Source: Hysterangium stoloniferum (Eukaryota; Basidiomycota; Agaricomycetes; Hysterangiales; Hysterangiaceae). Taken from it: 64,000 bases of DNA. Below are positions 36,201 through 48,100 of the stretch, piece after piece. A program made the position numbers and the translations under genes. How positions within the stretch are numbered: position 1 is the stretch's first letter; the number at the start of each line of letters is the position of its first letter. The DNA lies in assembly GCA_015178975.1 (NCBI GenBank), contig WHVD01000019.1, positions 310,001 through 374,000 of the forward strand, written 5' to 3'. The notes under the pieces are model-generated. The model saw nothing but the letters and a program-made list of their open reading frames with translations, was not told the DNA's origin and ran no database searches.

Positions 36201-36912
36201 CTTTGATGCAACTAGCTTTTCACTCCCATCATGGGCTACAAAATTTTTGAATTGAGAGAGTTCCGGTGTATTCTCGACAATTTCAAGGAGACGCTTCCGG
36301 ACTCGTTTGATCTTCACTTCAGGCTGGAAGTAAATCTTGTACTCGTAGAATGGTCCTTCAGGAACTTTAATAGCGAAGTGATTCGCCCGAATGGTTATGG
36401 GCGTTCCGGCTTTTCCGTAGTTAGGCCGGAGTGGAGGTTCAACGCCGCTGTCGACTTTCACCGATTTAAATTTATCGATGAGTTTGTCACCCGCGGCGAC
36501 AAGCTGAGGATCGACTTGACTGTTTGCAGATGGGGGAGGAGTGAATATGACGGGTCCCTATGGGCGAGGCCGGTTTATCAGTTAAGATTGTACTGCCATC
36601 GTGAATGATGATTCTTACTGATGGTTCTCCACCACCTCCACGACCATGACCCCCTCCGAACCCTCCACCGCCACGGCCTCCACCTCTATCAGGGCCACCA
36701 CGGCCCCCACCTCTATCAGGGCCACCACGGCCCCCACCTCTATCAGGACCACCCCGGCCTCCACCTCTATCAGGGCCACCCCGGCCCCCACCCCTATCAG
36801 GGCCACCACGGAAGCCACCACCACCACCGTGAGGTGCGCCTCTGCCACCGGAATGTCCACCTCTATCACCACGGCCGCCACGTCCACGTCCTCTCGAGTC
36901 ACCGCGTTGCAT
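33279..36912 (-). CDS. Argonaute (gene A)
   Basis: RNA-silencing slicer that uses a small guide RNA. Twelve exons join in frame: 36,912-36,619; 36,557-36,058; 35,999-35,828; 35,763-35,587; 35,527-35,413; 35,344-34,447; 34,384-34,341; 34,271-34,207; 34,141-34,003; 33,955-33,783; 33,720-33,537; 33,466-33,279, giving 982 residues. Order: Gly/Arg-rich tail with a RGGPDRGGG repeat, N domain ([20 protein letters not shown]), linker ([16 protein letters not shown]), PAZ ([20 protein letters not shown]), MID ([33 protein letters not shown]) and PIWI. The slicer tetrad appears complete: Asp in GMDVTHPG, Glu in QESKKEMIDDL, Asp in [11 protein letters not shown], His in [12 protein letters not shown]. 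It ends in the usual MFYI. In the MID loop the position expected to be Gln reads Thr. It is a paralogue of gene B at 45.1-48.7 kb. Confidence 0.94.
36681..36815. repeat. 27-bp repeats encoding RGG tail of Argonaute A
   Basis: About five copies of a 27-bp unit (CCTCTATCAGGGCCACCACG plus 7 bases) encode the nonapeptide RGGPDRGGG on the minus strand, within exon 1 of Argonaute A. The period is in frame. It differs in length and residues from the tail of Argonaute B. Confidence 0.85.
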
Positions 36913-37674
36913 ACTGCTGGATGGTTGATTGGTTGGTCTAAGCTTGAGGAGAATAGAATTCTTGTTTTACTCCCGGATATATATTGATAAGCTACATTCC
37001 GATCGTATGGCCCCCTAAAACGTTGAAAAAGCGTGGCTTCTGTGGAAATACTACTGAACCTTGAAAATGAGGGTGCCGTGGCACGACAGGTGAGACACAC
37101 TTTGATGACTGGGCCAGTCACAGAATAAGCACTGCGGTGAGGGAATATGAAGGAAGAGAAGAAATTTGTTTTGACGCCTCCTGGGTTAGCCTTTTGTGGT
37201 TGCACACATTAAATGTTTAATTGATGTAACTATTGCCAATAGCAAACCGCTCTGGGACATGAATGCACTGTGAATCGCAATGTAGTCCAGATCCGCAGTC
37301 CTTCAGACCTGAGCGTTGAGTCATGTACGCTTCCCCAATGAGATCATTTTTCTTGTTTAGCCGATTGATCCAATTAATTGATGGCACCTTACTGAGATCC
37401 TATCGCAAGGGATTTAAGACCACCCGAAAGCCTCAATCATTAGTCCCATGCCAGTAAGGATACATTCCGTTGCGTTCGCGCCGTAGTCATCCTGGAATTG
37501 GATATTAGCCCTTATCAATTCTAACTTTATGTGATATCCCTAAGGGGCAGGCTAGTACGCCAATCCGATGACTCGGTAGACCGCTCAGCTGGGTGGATTG
37601 CCTGGCAAAATCTAATGTCTGGTTGTTAACGGCTTATCACGTCCGACTGACCGCTGGAGAATGAAATGGAAGAG

Positions 37675-38000
37675 GGATGGAACCGGGGAATAAAAATTAT
37701 TTATCCCAGGTAAAGTGACCATATGGGAATCTCTTGGTGGCCAAAGTGCCGCTGGTGCTGCATGGGTGGGAGGACAAAATGTTGCAATGGTTGGTCTACC
37801 CTAATGTTCAAAAAAATCGATTTTTGTTTATTATATTACATCTATTTTACAGTTACAGGCAAGATGCCAAAGAGAAACAAACATGAGGAATAAGTGTCCT
37901 CAATTCTGATGTGTTCCTAACGCTCCATTAGTTTGGTCGCCCCGCTGTGGGATGAATTTAAGAACATTAGGAATATCTAGAATTGATAACAGCTATTCAC
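37675..38000. repeat. Dispersed repeat, copy 2
   Basis: Diverged second copy of the repeat at 12,107-12,430, same orientation, with the same block order (GGTAAAGTGACCATATGGGA, CCAAAGTGCCGCTGGTGCTG, TTTTTGTTTATTATATTACA, AAGAGAAACAAAC, TGTTCCTAACG). It sits between the Argonaute A 5' flank and the decayed membrane protein gene. The region 37,206-37,670 before it shows no gene. Confidence 0.6.
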
Positions 38001-38032
38001 CTTTATATGAGGCCGTACAGTCACCATCAATA

Positions 38033-38876
38033 TCACAATACAGAATTGTACGCAGGGGGTGATGTGAATGAATTGCGTTCGCTGACAACATCGCGATCGA
38101 TGGGATGACTGGTGCTAGTCTCATGAGCCATTATTGGGTCTCTAGGTCGCTGTGATGGTGTAAACGATGCTAAACCTGACATCAATGTTTTTGGAATACG
38201 AGCTTCAGTGTTCGCTGCACCAATAGGGACCTGGTAAGGTCGGACGATGTCGCCATCACGAATACTAATAACAGGGTCTAAGCCACTGCCGTGTTAGATA
38301 TGCCTTATATGGGAAAAAGTCAAAGATACGCACCTGCCCGACATGTGTCGGGATCCCGAAAATTGTCTTCGAAGGGTAGAATTTCTCGGACACAAGAGTG
38401 ATGCTTTCGCCACCAAATGTAGGTCAATATGATAAGCGTAAAGAAGCATGTTGCCACTCCCAAAGCAATCCCCGCAGCGGCACCTGCTGTGATACCCTCC
38501 TTAGGTGACAACTTACTATTTGAAGCATTCGTAGTTGAAGCATCAAGTTCAGGTGTGATGATATTGAGGTAATCCAGCTAGTACCAGAATTGATTGTTCC
38601 ATAGACAGAAATTCCTGTTCCTACAAATCATTGATAAATTCCTCTGCTTAATACGTAGTAAACAGCTGTTGTACCATTAAATAGGAGTGTTGCGGTAGCA
38701 CCCTCTGCCTTCGTTAACATGACTCCTCCATTGAACTGTCCGTCTCCTATTATACGGGACCACTTCATGGTAAATTCGATACGAGGGTCGGTATCATCGA
38801 CTAAGGTGAAGCCTTGGGCAAAGGCATGTGTCGTAGAAAGGACTAGCAAAGCAAAAGTAACGATACCCGACATCAT
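38033..38876 (-). pseudogene. Single-pass membrane protein, decayed
   Basis: Member of a large agaric family of secreted-type single-pass proteins. Exon 1 (38,876-38,675) encodes a signal peptide (MMSGIVTFALLVLSTTHAFA) and the start of the ectodomain with DPRIEFTMKWSRI and GATATLLFNGT. After a 54-bp intron the next exon continues the ectodomain (GTGISVYGTINSG). The sequence then jumps, with a frame change, to LDYLNIITPELDAST, the membrane-proximal end; most of the expected ectodomain is missing. A good transmembrane helix (AGAAAGIALGVATCFFTLII) and cytosolic ILPFEDNFRD follow, then a GT-AG intron, and the last exon ends at 38,033 with SPPAYNSVL. An internal deletion with frameshift is the simplest reading; an unrecognised intron cannot be excluded. 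Function in the family is unknown. Confidence 0.55.
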
Positions 38877-38879
38877 GTG

Positions 38880-39624
38880 GTCTTCGTCCAAAGACTAGGC
38901 CAAGCACCAAGCACCACATCGTAAAATGCCACAGCTATTGGGGTCATATATGAATATGGCGGTTTCACTAGGAAAATGTGATTGGTAGCTAATGATCATT
39001 TTAATAGCACGGGAATATTCTGATATATAATACCGAGCTCACACCGCCGTTGCCATTGTACCCTGCCTATCGTAGCCACACCCCCATTGGCATCAACTTT
39101 CATCACAACACGGATACGATTAAGTAACTAAAATCCGAGCTGTGGGATACATGAAGCCGATGAACCACTTCGAACGCTTCAAGAGGACCAAAAGTTGCTT
39201 GAACAAGCGCTAATGTCAGCGGATGCCACCATTTCAGCGACTCGGGACCGAAGTATTAGGATAAACTGCAAGCCGGGGAACCACAGTATGAGACTCTCTA
39301 TCTAGGTACTAAGTAAATTAGATAGAGCGGTGTAGAATATAAACCGGTGATATAGCTGGGCTTCCAGTTGAGGTTTCTATCCCTCAACTGGACTAACTAT
39401 ATACTGTACTAAGTGGTCTGTGCACTGGTCTGTAGGACTATCTGCTCAGGAACTATCTAATAATAACTATCACATGATGTGAACCAGTTGAATCTATACA
39501 GACACAAAATGAGATATGAGGTCATAGCTAATTGTATATACTCATATTCTAACACGAAGGCCCCTAGTGCTACGGCCAGGATATCTCAGTAGATATCCTA
39601 GAAGACATATTATAACTCTACCAT

Positions 39625-39662
<38 letters not shown>

Positions 39663-41270
39663 AACTCCTCACATCCAATTCCCTTTCCTCCATCCTATCA
39701 ACCTCTCAGGCTCTGTGTACTGTCAACAAATATCCCTTATAGTGTGTGTGACTTTAGTAGATAGGAACACCAACTGTTGGGGCTGATCCTTGTACAAGGG
39801 AGCCTTTAGTTCTCCAGAAAATATCCAGGTAGTCATCCCTTATGACTGACTTTGAGCCAAAAGCCAAATTGTGCCTTCAGTCATCATTTGAAAATTTTAG
39901 CAAGGTTAACCTGGCTTGCGTTAAGCGCCTTGGTTCTTAAAAGTACCTCGGAGAGCCCTGAAATGCTACTTACCGCGAAGAAATGGATCTGAATATAGGG
40001 AGTTTGTATGGATCCGCTACATTTTTCTATTATGTAAATTAACCTTCTCATCTTGGTATTGTTATCTCGTAACTTTGGCAATCTCTTACCTGACTGACTA
40101 CGCCCAGCAACCTAGTTCGAGTTTGCCGCCGCCTGAATTGTTTTTTTTTTATGTTCTATTTTGGTTTATTACTTTCTATGTTGGAAGTTTCAGGAATATT
40201 CCCGGATGAGTTAGCATGTCCAGTTATGACCTGTCCTACAAGTATATAAACTTGAAGTATTGTAGCTAGAAAAAGACACACCACTTTTACCAAAACTGCC
40301 GCACATCAGGGAATTGGGACCTAGTTAGAAAGTCTACCTAGGAAGTGTAGTGATGCTACGTCGGGTAAGGTCGTTGAGGTAGGATATTGCAATAGCTGAG
40401 GTAGGCTAGATATAGTGTTGTGGTGCTAGTTATCTGTAAGTGCCAGCTAGCAGTGGTGCGTTCTAGCAGATGTACGGATTGAAAACCCTAATACGGTCGC
40501 AGCGGATCACCTTTCGGTTGCACCAGAACACTGTCCAGCCACCAGCCAACGCTGCCAGTCACGTATTGAACTGTAAGGGCAAATCAAATGCTTTGTCTTT
40601 GCTCTTTCATGCATGCAGTAGATATTCGAGATATGTGATGAGGGGTGAGAGATGAATCTATATACATCGGCAAAACTATCTATGGGTTCGAAATGGACGA
40701 GGAGGCCGAAAGACAACTGTTGATCAAGGGGGGGGGGGGATACACCTGTATATGGTGGATGTGAACAAAAAGCGTTAATGGAATAATTGATACATAATAT
40801 TTGGGGAATTGACTGCCGGAATTTATATTGCGCAGTACCAGCACTACGTCGGGTGCGGTGTGAAGAGTACACTTTAATAGATATGGATATGGAGGAGGAG
40901 AACTGTCATTTCCTGAATAAACTAAATTACATTCAGAGTTCCACAGAACGCTATTTTAATATGGAGAGCAGGGTTGCTGATCCTTGAGTAAACCAAATTA
41001 CTTTCGGAGTTCCTGAATTCATATGAGGTTATTATAATATGCAGATAAATGGTGCATTAAATAGAAAGAAGGCCAGTGAGTCACATCATGCGACCTTGCG
41101 TGTCACCCCAAGCTATTATTTAACTACAGAGCGCATAGATTACTGATGGGATTAACTGTCCAGGACATATGATACGAGGGGTAAGATAACTCTCCTCGTC
41201 GGACTAATCGACTCAGGAACTATCGCGGAACTTCCAAAGCCGCGTTGATGCCACGAATCGGCTACATGAT
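38880..41270. other. No gene seen; microsatellite and repeats
   Basis: Contains a TC dinucleotide run at 39,628-39,659, a run of nine or so G at about 40,731, and two similar 60-70 bp blocks at about 40,905-40,945 and 40,975-41,020 (AAACCAAATTAC / AAACTAAATTAC, TTC-GAGTTCC). No gene is recognised. The part from 39,290 to 39,800 looks like element-derived sequence but lacks identifiable domains. Confidence 0.4.
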
Positions 41271-41277
41271 AAGGAAA

Positions 41278-42533
41278 TCAGGTTTCAACAAAGACAAGGA
41301 TAGAATTAAAAGGCGTACACATATTCTGGCTTAAAATTCCCATTGCAAAATTAGCCCATATGACACCAAGGAGACCGCTAACGCGTCGACCAGTTACTCT
41401 CCTGAAAACGCGCTCCATAAAAACGAAACATGCTTGTTGCATAAAGAACGCGGGTGCACGCCAGTCAAACCCTGATCCCAGGAAATAGAATGGTATTTCA
41501 TGAAACATGGCTGAAGCGAAGAATGTACCAAACAGCAGACCAATTCCCCCTCCAAAACCTAACTTTTGACTTAACCAACGTCCTGGAAAGCCGCCGAAAA
41601 TGAAGAAGACCTGGCGCAAGAGTTGATGCCACCCAGTGGACCAAAAATCGATTAAGGAGTCCCGAAGAAAAGGGTGCTCGATTATTGGGGGCCAGACCTT
41701 CGGAGATTGTCGCAAAATGAGGACACCAAATATGGTCATAAGGTCGTATGAGGTTTGTAACATGTACTGAAGCATTGTTGCGGTTGAATAATGGAGAACT
41801 GTGGATAGGGTATAGCGCATTGGCCACGGCAACGAAGAAACAAATATTGAACCTCCCATAGGATTTTGGAGAGCAGGGATTAGTTTCCAAAGAGAGTCGA
41901 TAAAGTCGACGACAAGTAATCCGTGCAGCAACTGCCTAAGCGTTGCTAGAAGGAAAGGTTTCCGTTCGAGACGGCGTGTCTCCCGCGGAACCGTGACATC
42001 TTGGCCCCAATCATATTCAAGTCCACGTGCGGCATGGCAAATGTACATGCCCTCCCGTATGTCGGATATAAGGCCGGTGACCGCCAATTCTTTCTGCTTG
42101 GACGGTGAACTGAGCTGAGGTGCATTTGGGCTATGCCCGTTGTCTCCGCCACGCTTTTGTTCCGTAACTTTTTGTATGACCTCTGTACGGAAGGCCAAAT
42201 CAATTGATACAGCAATCACCGCGAGACAATAGTTAGCTAAAGGAGGGTCAGGGCAGAGGCGTGAATCATGGACTTGACCGACAGACCTTTAAGGAAGTTA
42301 TAAATTCCGTAGCGTGGATCCAACCATACGTATCCAAATGCTACATGGAATGAACCAAAAATTATCAGGGGAGCGACGGCAGCCCGAAGCAGGCAAGTGT
42401 TCTTCTTTCGAGCTAAATACCCTATGTAATATAGGCCTAATGATGGAACAAACATCAAAGGGAGATTATGCCAGTGAATGGGCACTTGCTCTCCAGGGCT
42501 TGGAATAATAGCCCTTAGCATGGCGGTGATCAT
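41278..42533 (-). CDS. Wax synthase-like membrane O-acyltransferase
   Basis: Multi-pass ER membrane acyltransferase of the wax synthase/MBOAT type, which transfers an acyl or acetyl group from CoA to an alcohol, lipid or terpenoid. Two exons (42,533-42,287 and 42,236-41,278) joined over a 50-bp intron give 401 residues. The N-terminal half shows hydrophobic helices (LPLMFVPSLGLYYIGYLA; APLIIFGSFHVAFGYV). The family core is SLIDFWSTGWHQLLRQVFF, and the expected active-site His lies in FASAMFHEIPFYFLG. Several further helices precede the stop. The ATG at 42,533 is chosen because it begins just before the usual IHWHNLPLMF segment; no better upstream ATG is in frame. In fungi, relatives sit in terpenoid clusters, but no such partners are seen here. 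Substrate unknown. Confidence 0.85.
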
Positions 42534-43835
42534 ACGGACAGGAGTTCCGATGCAAGCGATGATGTCTGCAACAGCGTACTCACACTTACGTAGGTATACC
42601 CGTAGGGCGAGCCCGAGAGGGATGTCACAGGTGTTGGCTTCCAAGGTTTTTAAAAGATTGCTAACATGTATTCATATGGTGCATGCAGATGGTTTGTATA
42701 TAATTGGGCTTGCAATATAATAAGTACATGTAGTAATTACTCGACATATGAACCATACCTACCAATTGTTTGCTCTAAGTTTCTACCGTGCTTCTCTGAA
42801 TTTTCGGCCTTTGACCACCTGGTTGGCGTCAAACACCTGGTTGGATCATCCACTTTGTAGTCTTCAATGAGTGTTGCCGTGATCCCACTCGCAATTCAAA
42901 ATTAATGATATAAGTAGACTGGCTGAATAGCTGGAACCCAGTCTTAAATACAAGTGTATATTTACTGGCAGCTGCATTTGAAGCTGGGTCATACGGCCAT
43001 TTGATAGTTTTCTATTCAGGGACTAGCACTGTTGTGTTTGTTCCCATTTCTGGCACCAGAGGAGACCAACGGTCACAATCTAAAAACGAAATTTGAATGC
43101 AAGCTGCAGACACGATCGTGACGTCAATGCTGGACGCATTTGTATGTACGTACTCGGTTATTAAAAATCTGGTTGATAATTATTCCTAGTGGGCTCTCGA
43201 TGGTTTTATGATTAATCTGTCTGGTTAAATAGTAGTACAACTACTGTCAGATTTTAACACATTAATAATTAAAATCTACATTTATAATACCAGGACTTGC
43301 TTCATAACTTTCGAATTTCCGGGTAATATTTGAATTCTCACTGACTATTCCTCAGGAGGCAGGATCCTTATAATCCAGAGGAATAAATAAACTCTTGAAG
43401 ACACTGATGCATTCGATATGTGATTTTCTGACTGTTTGTGTCGCTAGTGCAGATGAATTCGCCTAGATACACTACCTTCCGAGGTCCTTATTTACTGACT
43501 GAAGTTTACTATAGATATAGGTAGTATATTAGGTCGTCTATACAACGGCGCTAATTTACCTCGACATTCCCAAATTCCTGATTCCTCCCGTGTTCCTCTT
43601 CGTCGGATTACCCTCACACAATTAATATAACCTCCTTTTTCTCATCTGCAAGCATTTTATTTCAAAAGAGTACTCACTTTTTGTAAGATTTCTATTACAA
43701 TTCATGCTTGACATCAACCCGAGCCTGTTGTTAGGTGTCTAGCTGCGTACTCTTCAGGCTGACAAGAAATTTTCGTTCCCTTTTGGGACTCTTGATTGGC
43801 ATTTAGGGTCGAACACCAGCGGACATGATTAAAAC
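42534..43835. other. Intergenic, no gene seen
   Basis: AT-rich spacer upstream of the acyltransferase gene. Short open frames only, none supported. Confidence 0.35.
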
Positions 43836-43839
43836 CTTA

Positions 43840-45100
43840 TTTAGTTATATTGCACGTCCAAGCGTGGTTGAAGATATTTTCCGCTGACAGCCATCCAAGA
43901 GTATGTCGCTTCCCCACCTGATCGCGTAAACTTCCGGTGATCACTGATGGTAGCCGAGTTTCTGTGCAACCTGTTTTAGGAAAGTGAGTTGCAACATGTA
44001 CTATCTCCCTAGTGAAATGAAGCTTGAGAATCAAATCTTTGTGGTATATTTTTGGATGATAATTACATCTGTGAGGATATTTACTTTACGAGATGTTATG
44101 AGTAGGGTCCGATTGCCCTTAGGTTCAGGAGAGTATCCCACAACACCCATACAAGTGCCTGTGCCCTTTGCAGGAACTTCAAAGGATATATTCCTTTTTT
44201 TTTTGTGGAGTGTTTCGGGGTATGGCGGAGTCAGTAGCCATGCCCCTCGGCTGACCCCGCTGGTTCGTCAACTGGCTCACGCCAGGCAGTATGTAATTAA
44301 TTTCATATAGTAAAACGTCAGTAGAACATAAAGAAAAGAAGGATATTTTATGCGTGGCATTTACCACGTGTGGACCGCCTGAGTAAATGCATTTACGCAC
44401 AACGGATACACCGTTCGTGTGAGACTCAAGCTGGGTGAGGCCTCCCTGGCTGATACCCACTAAAACCCCAGTTATATCCTTCGCAGTCATGTGTACAGGC
44501 TGCTTCTCTCTTCCAAGCAACTGTCCTTAGGTTTTGTTTGCTAGACGCAAGGGGACAGCTTTTCTTTTATAGCGACTCCCGTTCGTTGCCAGTAAGTCCA
44601 TCTGGATCCGTTGGGCTAGTGTAAGTATGAGAACAAAATGGGTAGGTCCTTGGACCAGGCTCAATAGGAGCGTTATGGACCCACAGGCCAATTTTACATT
44701 TATAACTTGGTTATGTTAAGTCGCTAGTTGAACCAACCTGCCCTGTGTCTCCTATGGTCATACCCAAGAAATAGGGAGTCATGGTTGCCGCTGGGAGCGT
44801 GCATCTGTCCCTTTGAACTCAGCTATTTGGCATTGTCAAGATGGGAGTAGTAACCATGCCACCCATCCCGCACCCATACTTCTATGACCTAAGATGCAGC
44901 CCGTCCTTCAAATATGAGGACTTGCATACCAGAGACATAATCATCGATCGTAAATTCGTATTGAGCGCATAAGTACAACGAAAACTACAAGAAATGTTGC
45001 TTTATGTATAACAAAAACAGTTTACATTGTTGTAAGTAAATCCAGCAATATCGTTGCGACAGACATATCCAAGTACAAACCAAATACACGCATAGTCAAT
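43840..45100. repeat. 3' flank of Argonaute B, duplicated with A
   Basis: Homologous to 32,387-33,200, with extra sequence between blocks. The match includes the spacer immediately after the stop codon (AAACAGTTTA-ATTGTTGT, AAATCCA, AAGTACAAAC-CAAATAC), so the two Argonaute genes share their 3' surroundings. No gene is visible in it. Confidence 0.55.
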
Positions 45101-45135
45101 TCGAGATCTGCATTCCTAGCAAATTGTTGTTGCAT

Positions 45136-48100
45136 TCAGAGATAGAACATGGAAGATTCGACAGTCGTATGGACGCCGTTCTTCCACATTTTCAGCGCGC
45201 GCTGATATACCTCTTCTTCGGTGGGGGTAGCTCCGGCGGTTCCCGCTCCATCCCCCGCAGTGAGGAGATCATGGATATAGTACCGCCCACGCTCACAGAC
45301 CAGATCTGCATAATACGCTGTCACAAAAACCAGAGAAATTAGCAACACGGGGCAAAACTTGAACAAACTAGAACTCACCAGGCGGAACCAAGCTCACGGC
45401 CTTTGTCGCACGCGCGAAAATATAACTGGAGTAGTTGATGAGACATTGTGCAGCATCGGCATCGAACTTGTTCTCGTCGTGTATGACTGTGTAGTGCGTG
45501 GGACGGGCGGAGCCCTTCAGGCCAGCGTGAGCCTGTAAAAAGAAGTCGAACTCATATACGGCCTAGGCAGAGTGCCCACATCAATATTTGGAAGTATCCG
45601 AAAAAACAGGCTGTGAAAACCAACCGTCACACCCCGATCTACAATCGTTCCTGGCTTGGGGTTACCAAGCTGATCCGCTGACCCTGGCGTAATAGGGAAG
45701 AACCTGGTATGGTGCCTCTTGCCACAAATGATAATGGTCAACTTCGGGCGATAATTCGCTAAAGGAACGCGTTTGAAAGCGTCCAGGAATTTGGGGTCTA
45801 TCATATATTCAGAAGATATCCATAAGCACTGGGAATTCACTTACATTCCTCTCGAAGGACGGTGGCAAATTGCCCCTCAGAGACGCCATCTCTAAAGACG
45901 ATGATACGACTAGGCATCGTCTTTCGCCTTACATTGAAGTGTCTAAGCCGCTCAAGCATCATATTGGAGAGATCGTCGATCATCTATCAAGGATGAGGGA
46001 TTCAAGTTAATTCACATTTCAATTAGAGGATTTCAAGCGCGGACTGACTTCTTTCTTGGACTCCTGGAGTCGCAATGAGGCGGGATACAATGTATGATCT
46101 ACATCGTAAGAAGCTGTAGTCATAAAATAAGTTTAGCAAAGGGGGAAGTGGATGAATGTCTAGAACAGTACGTACCAACAACACCCGCAATAGAAGGCGT
46201 CCCCCTTAGACTTCCTGGACTAGGAAACAGACAGATGTTTAAAATATTTTTTCACGAAAACTACGAATTTGAAAGCACTCACCCGGGATGTGTCACATCC
46301 ATACCTACCAACATCGTAACCTCCTTCGACAACCACATAGATGACGTCTTGTCCAAAGCATGATTGACACCTCCCAACTTAGCATTGATCTTCAACGCGA
46401 CATTCGCCATGTACTGCGGCTTCCCGGGCTTTATCTTGCTGCACTGCGCGCACGTGGCCGGAATACCGAGCTCAATGTCACAAATACGCCTGACGGTCGC
46501 ATACACGTGTTTATCCGCACTGGAGAGCACGACAAGGATGAAACTGAGATTCTTCATCTTGCTAAGACCCGCGAACAAAAGCTGGTACACCTCTGCCCCG
46601 CGCTGGCCACCAATTAACGCACCGTGCATTCCCATGCACGGCCCAGTCGCCATGCCCGCATCGCTGCACGACTTCTGGAACTGCTCTATCATGTACTTTA
46701 GGTTAGTATCGTTCGGCCCGCCAAAGTCATCTCGGCCGCCTGCGGCAATGATGAAAACTCCCCAGTTCGCAAGCTTCATGCCCTTATAAAACTTGCGTTT
46801 AATGAGATTCCAGCTGGCCTTCTCTTTGTCCAGCGCTGCAGATTGGTCCTGAGCGTAGAGGAGACGCGGCGGGTCCAGCACACGGGCGGGAACCACTGCC
46901 ATGTCCCCGCTGATGGTGACGCCAAAGGTATTCAAGGCTTCGTTGTTGGGATTGTTGAATCCCATCAGTGAAAGGCCTTGGTTTACTATGGAACGACCAT
47001 TGTCGCCCGGCGCACGACAGGCGTAGTTGATCATATTCGCGGTGTTATAATCAGCTAGCTTGCCTTTGAACGCCTGATTCGGGAGAATTTCGCAAAGCTC
47101 TGCGGGAACATAGTTAGGCTTCTCCTTTGTGCCGATATCGACGACCAATTTTGGCCGTTGTAATCTTTTCTTGTACTCTAAATTTTAATGTGGAGGTGGG
47201 GAAATGGTCAACGAAACAGGTAATAGCGAAGAATTTCCAACGTACTCCTTTCAAAGTACTGCTGGACAGTGACTTGCCCTCCCAGTTCAGCACATGTGAA
47301 GTTTAGCTTGTCCGCCGCGGCGGGAGCAAGCTTGCGGACCGTTTTCTTCGGTCTATAGGTCAACTTTATGGAAAAAATGTCAGTATAGAAATATAGTCCT
47401 AATTGAAGGAATAGCCTTACATGCGTTGGCCGGACTCGAATTCCTTCTATAAATTTGCCTGCAGACGCACCGTGTGATGCACGTTCGAATTCTTCCAATG
47501 CCACGGCTAGATTTTGCTCCTTGTAAAAGGCCGTGTAACACACATTGACATTAACCATTAGACTATTCACACTTGGCCGCACAGAGCTATAAAATCCCTG
47601 AATGATGGCAAGTGAATAAGTTTGAAATGATATTAATGAAAAGGTGAGGGTGAGAAAAACAAGTACCTTCCAGGCTTCCAAGCCTCCACCTAGATCCATC
47701 GATCCACCCGCTCCTTTGAAGAAAAAGCGATCCCGCCCAACCTTCACTCCACTGGTAGAAGCGAACTTTGCTAAAACTATATTTAAAGCTGCGATCAATG
47801 GCCCCACATTGCAAGTGCGAAGAGACCCGTTAAGATACCTGTGAAGGACGGTGTGTAAGGAATAAAGCAACTAGATTGAGTAGGTAATGAGCATCACTCA
47901 CTCATTCGTGTTCGCGGCGGTTATATCCCCTGTGAATGAAAGAGAGATGACATACTCCTTGGCATTGTCATCGGGGCCATCCGTATCCTCGTCAAAGAGC
48001 TTCAACGAGAAATCAAGTGTATTATTATTTTGTGAGGGCAATTTCCTTGCTGCAACCAACTTTTCACTCCCATCATGCGCTACATACTTCTTGAACGGAG

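Noticed and set aside
36621-36987. Two plus-strand open frames of more than 100 codons opposite the Argonaute A N-terminus.
   Set aside because: They are His/Pro- and Thr-rich shadows of the 27-bp in-frame repeat that encodes the RGG tail on the other strand.
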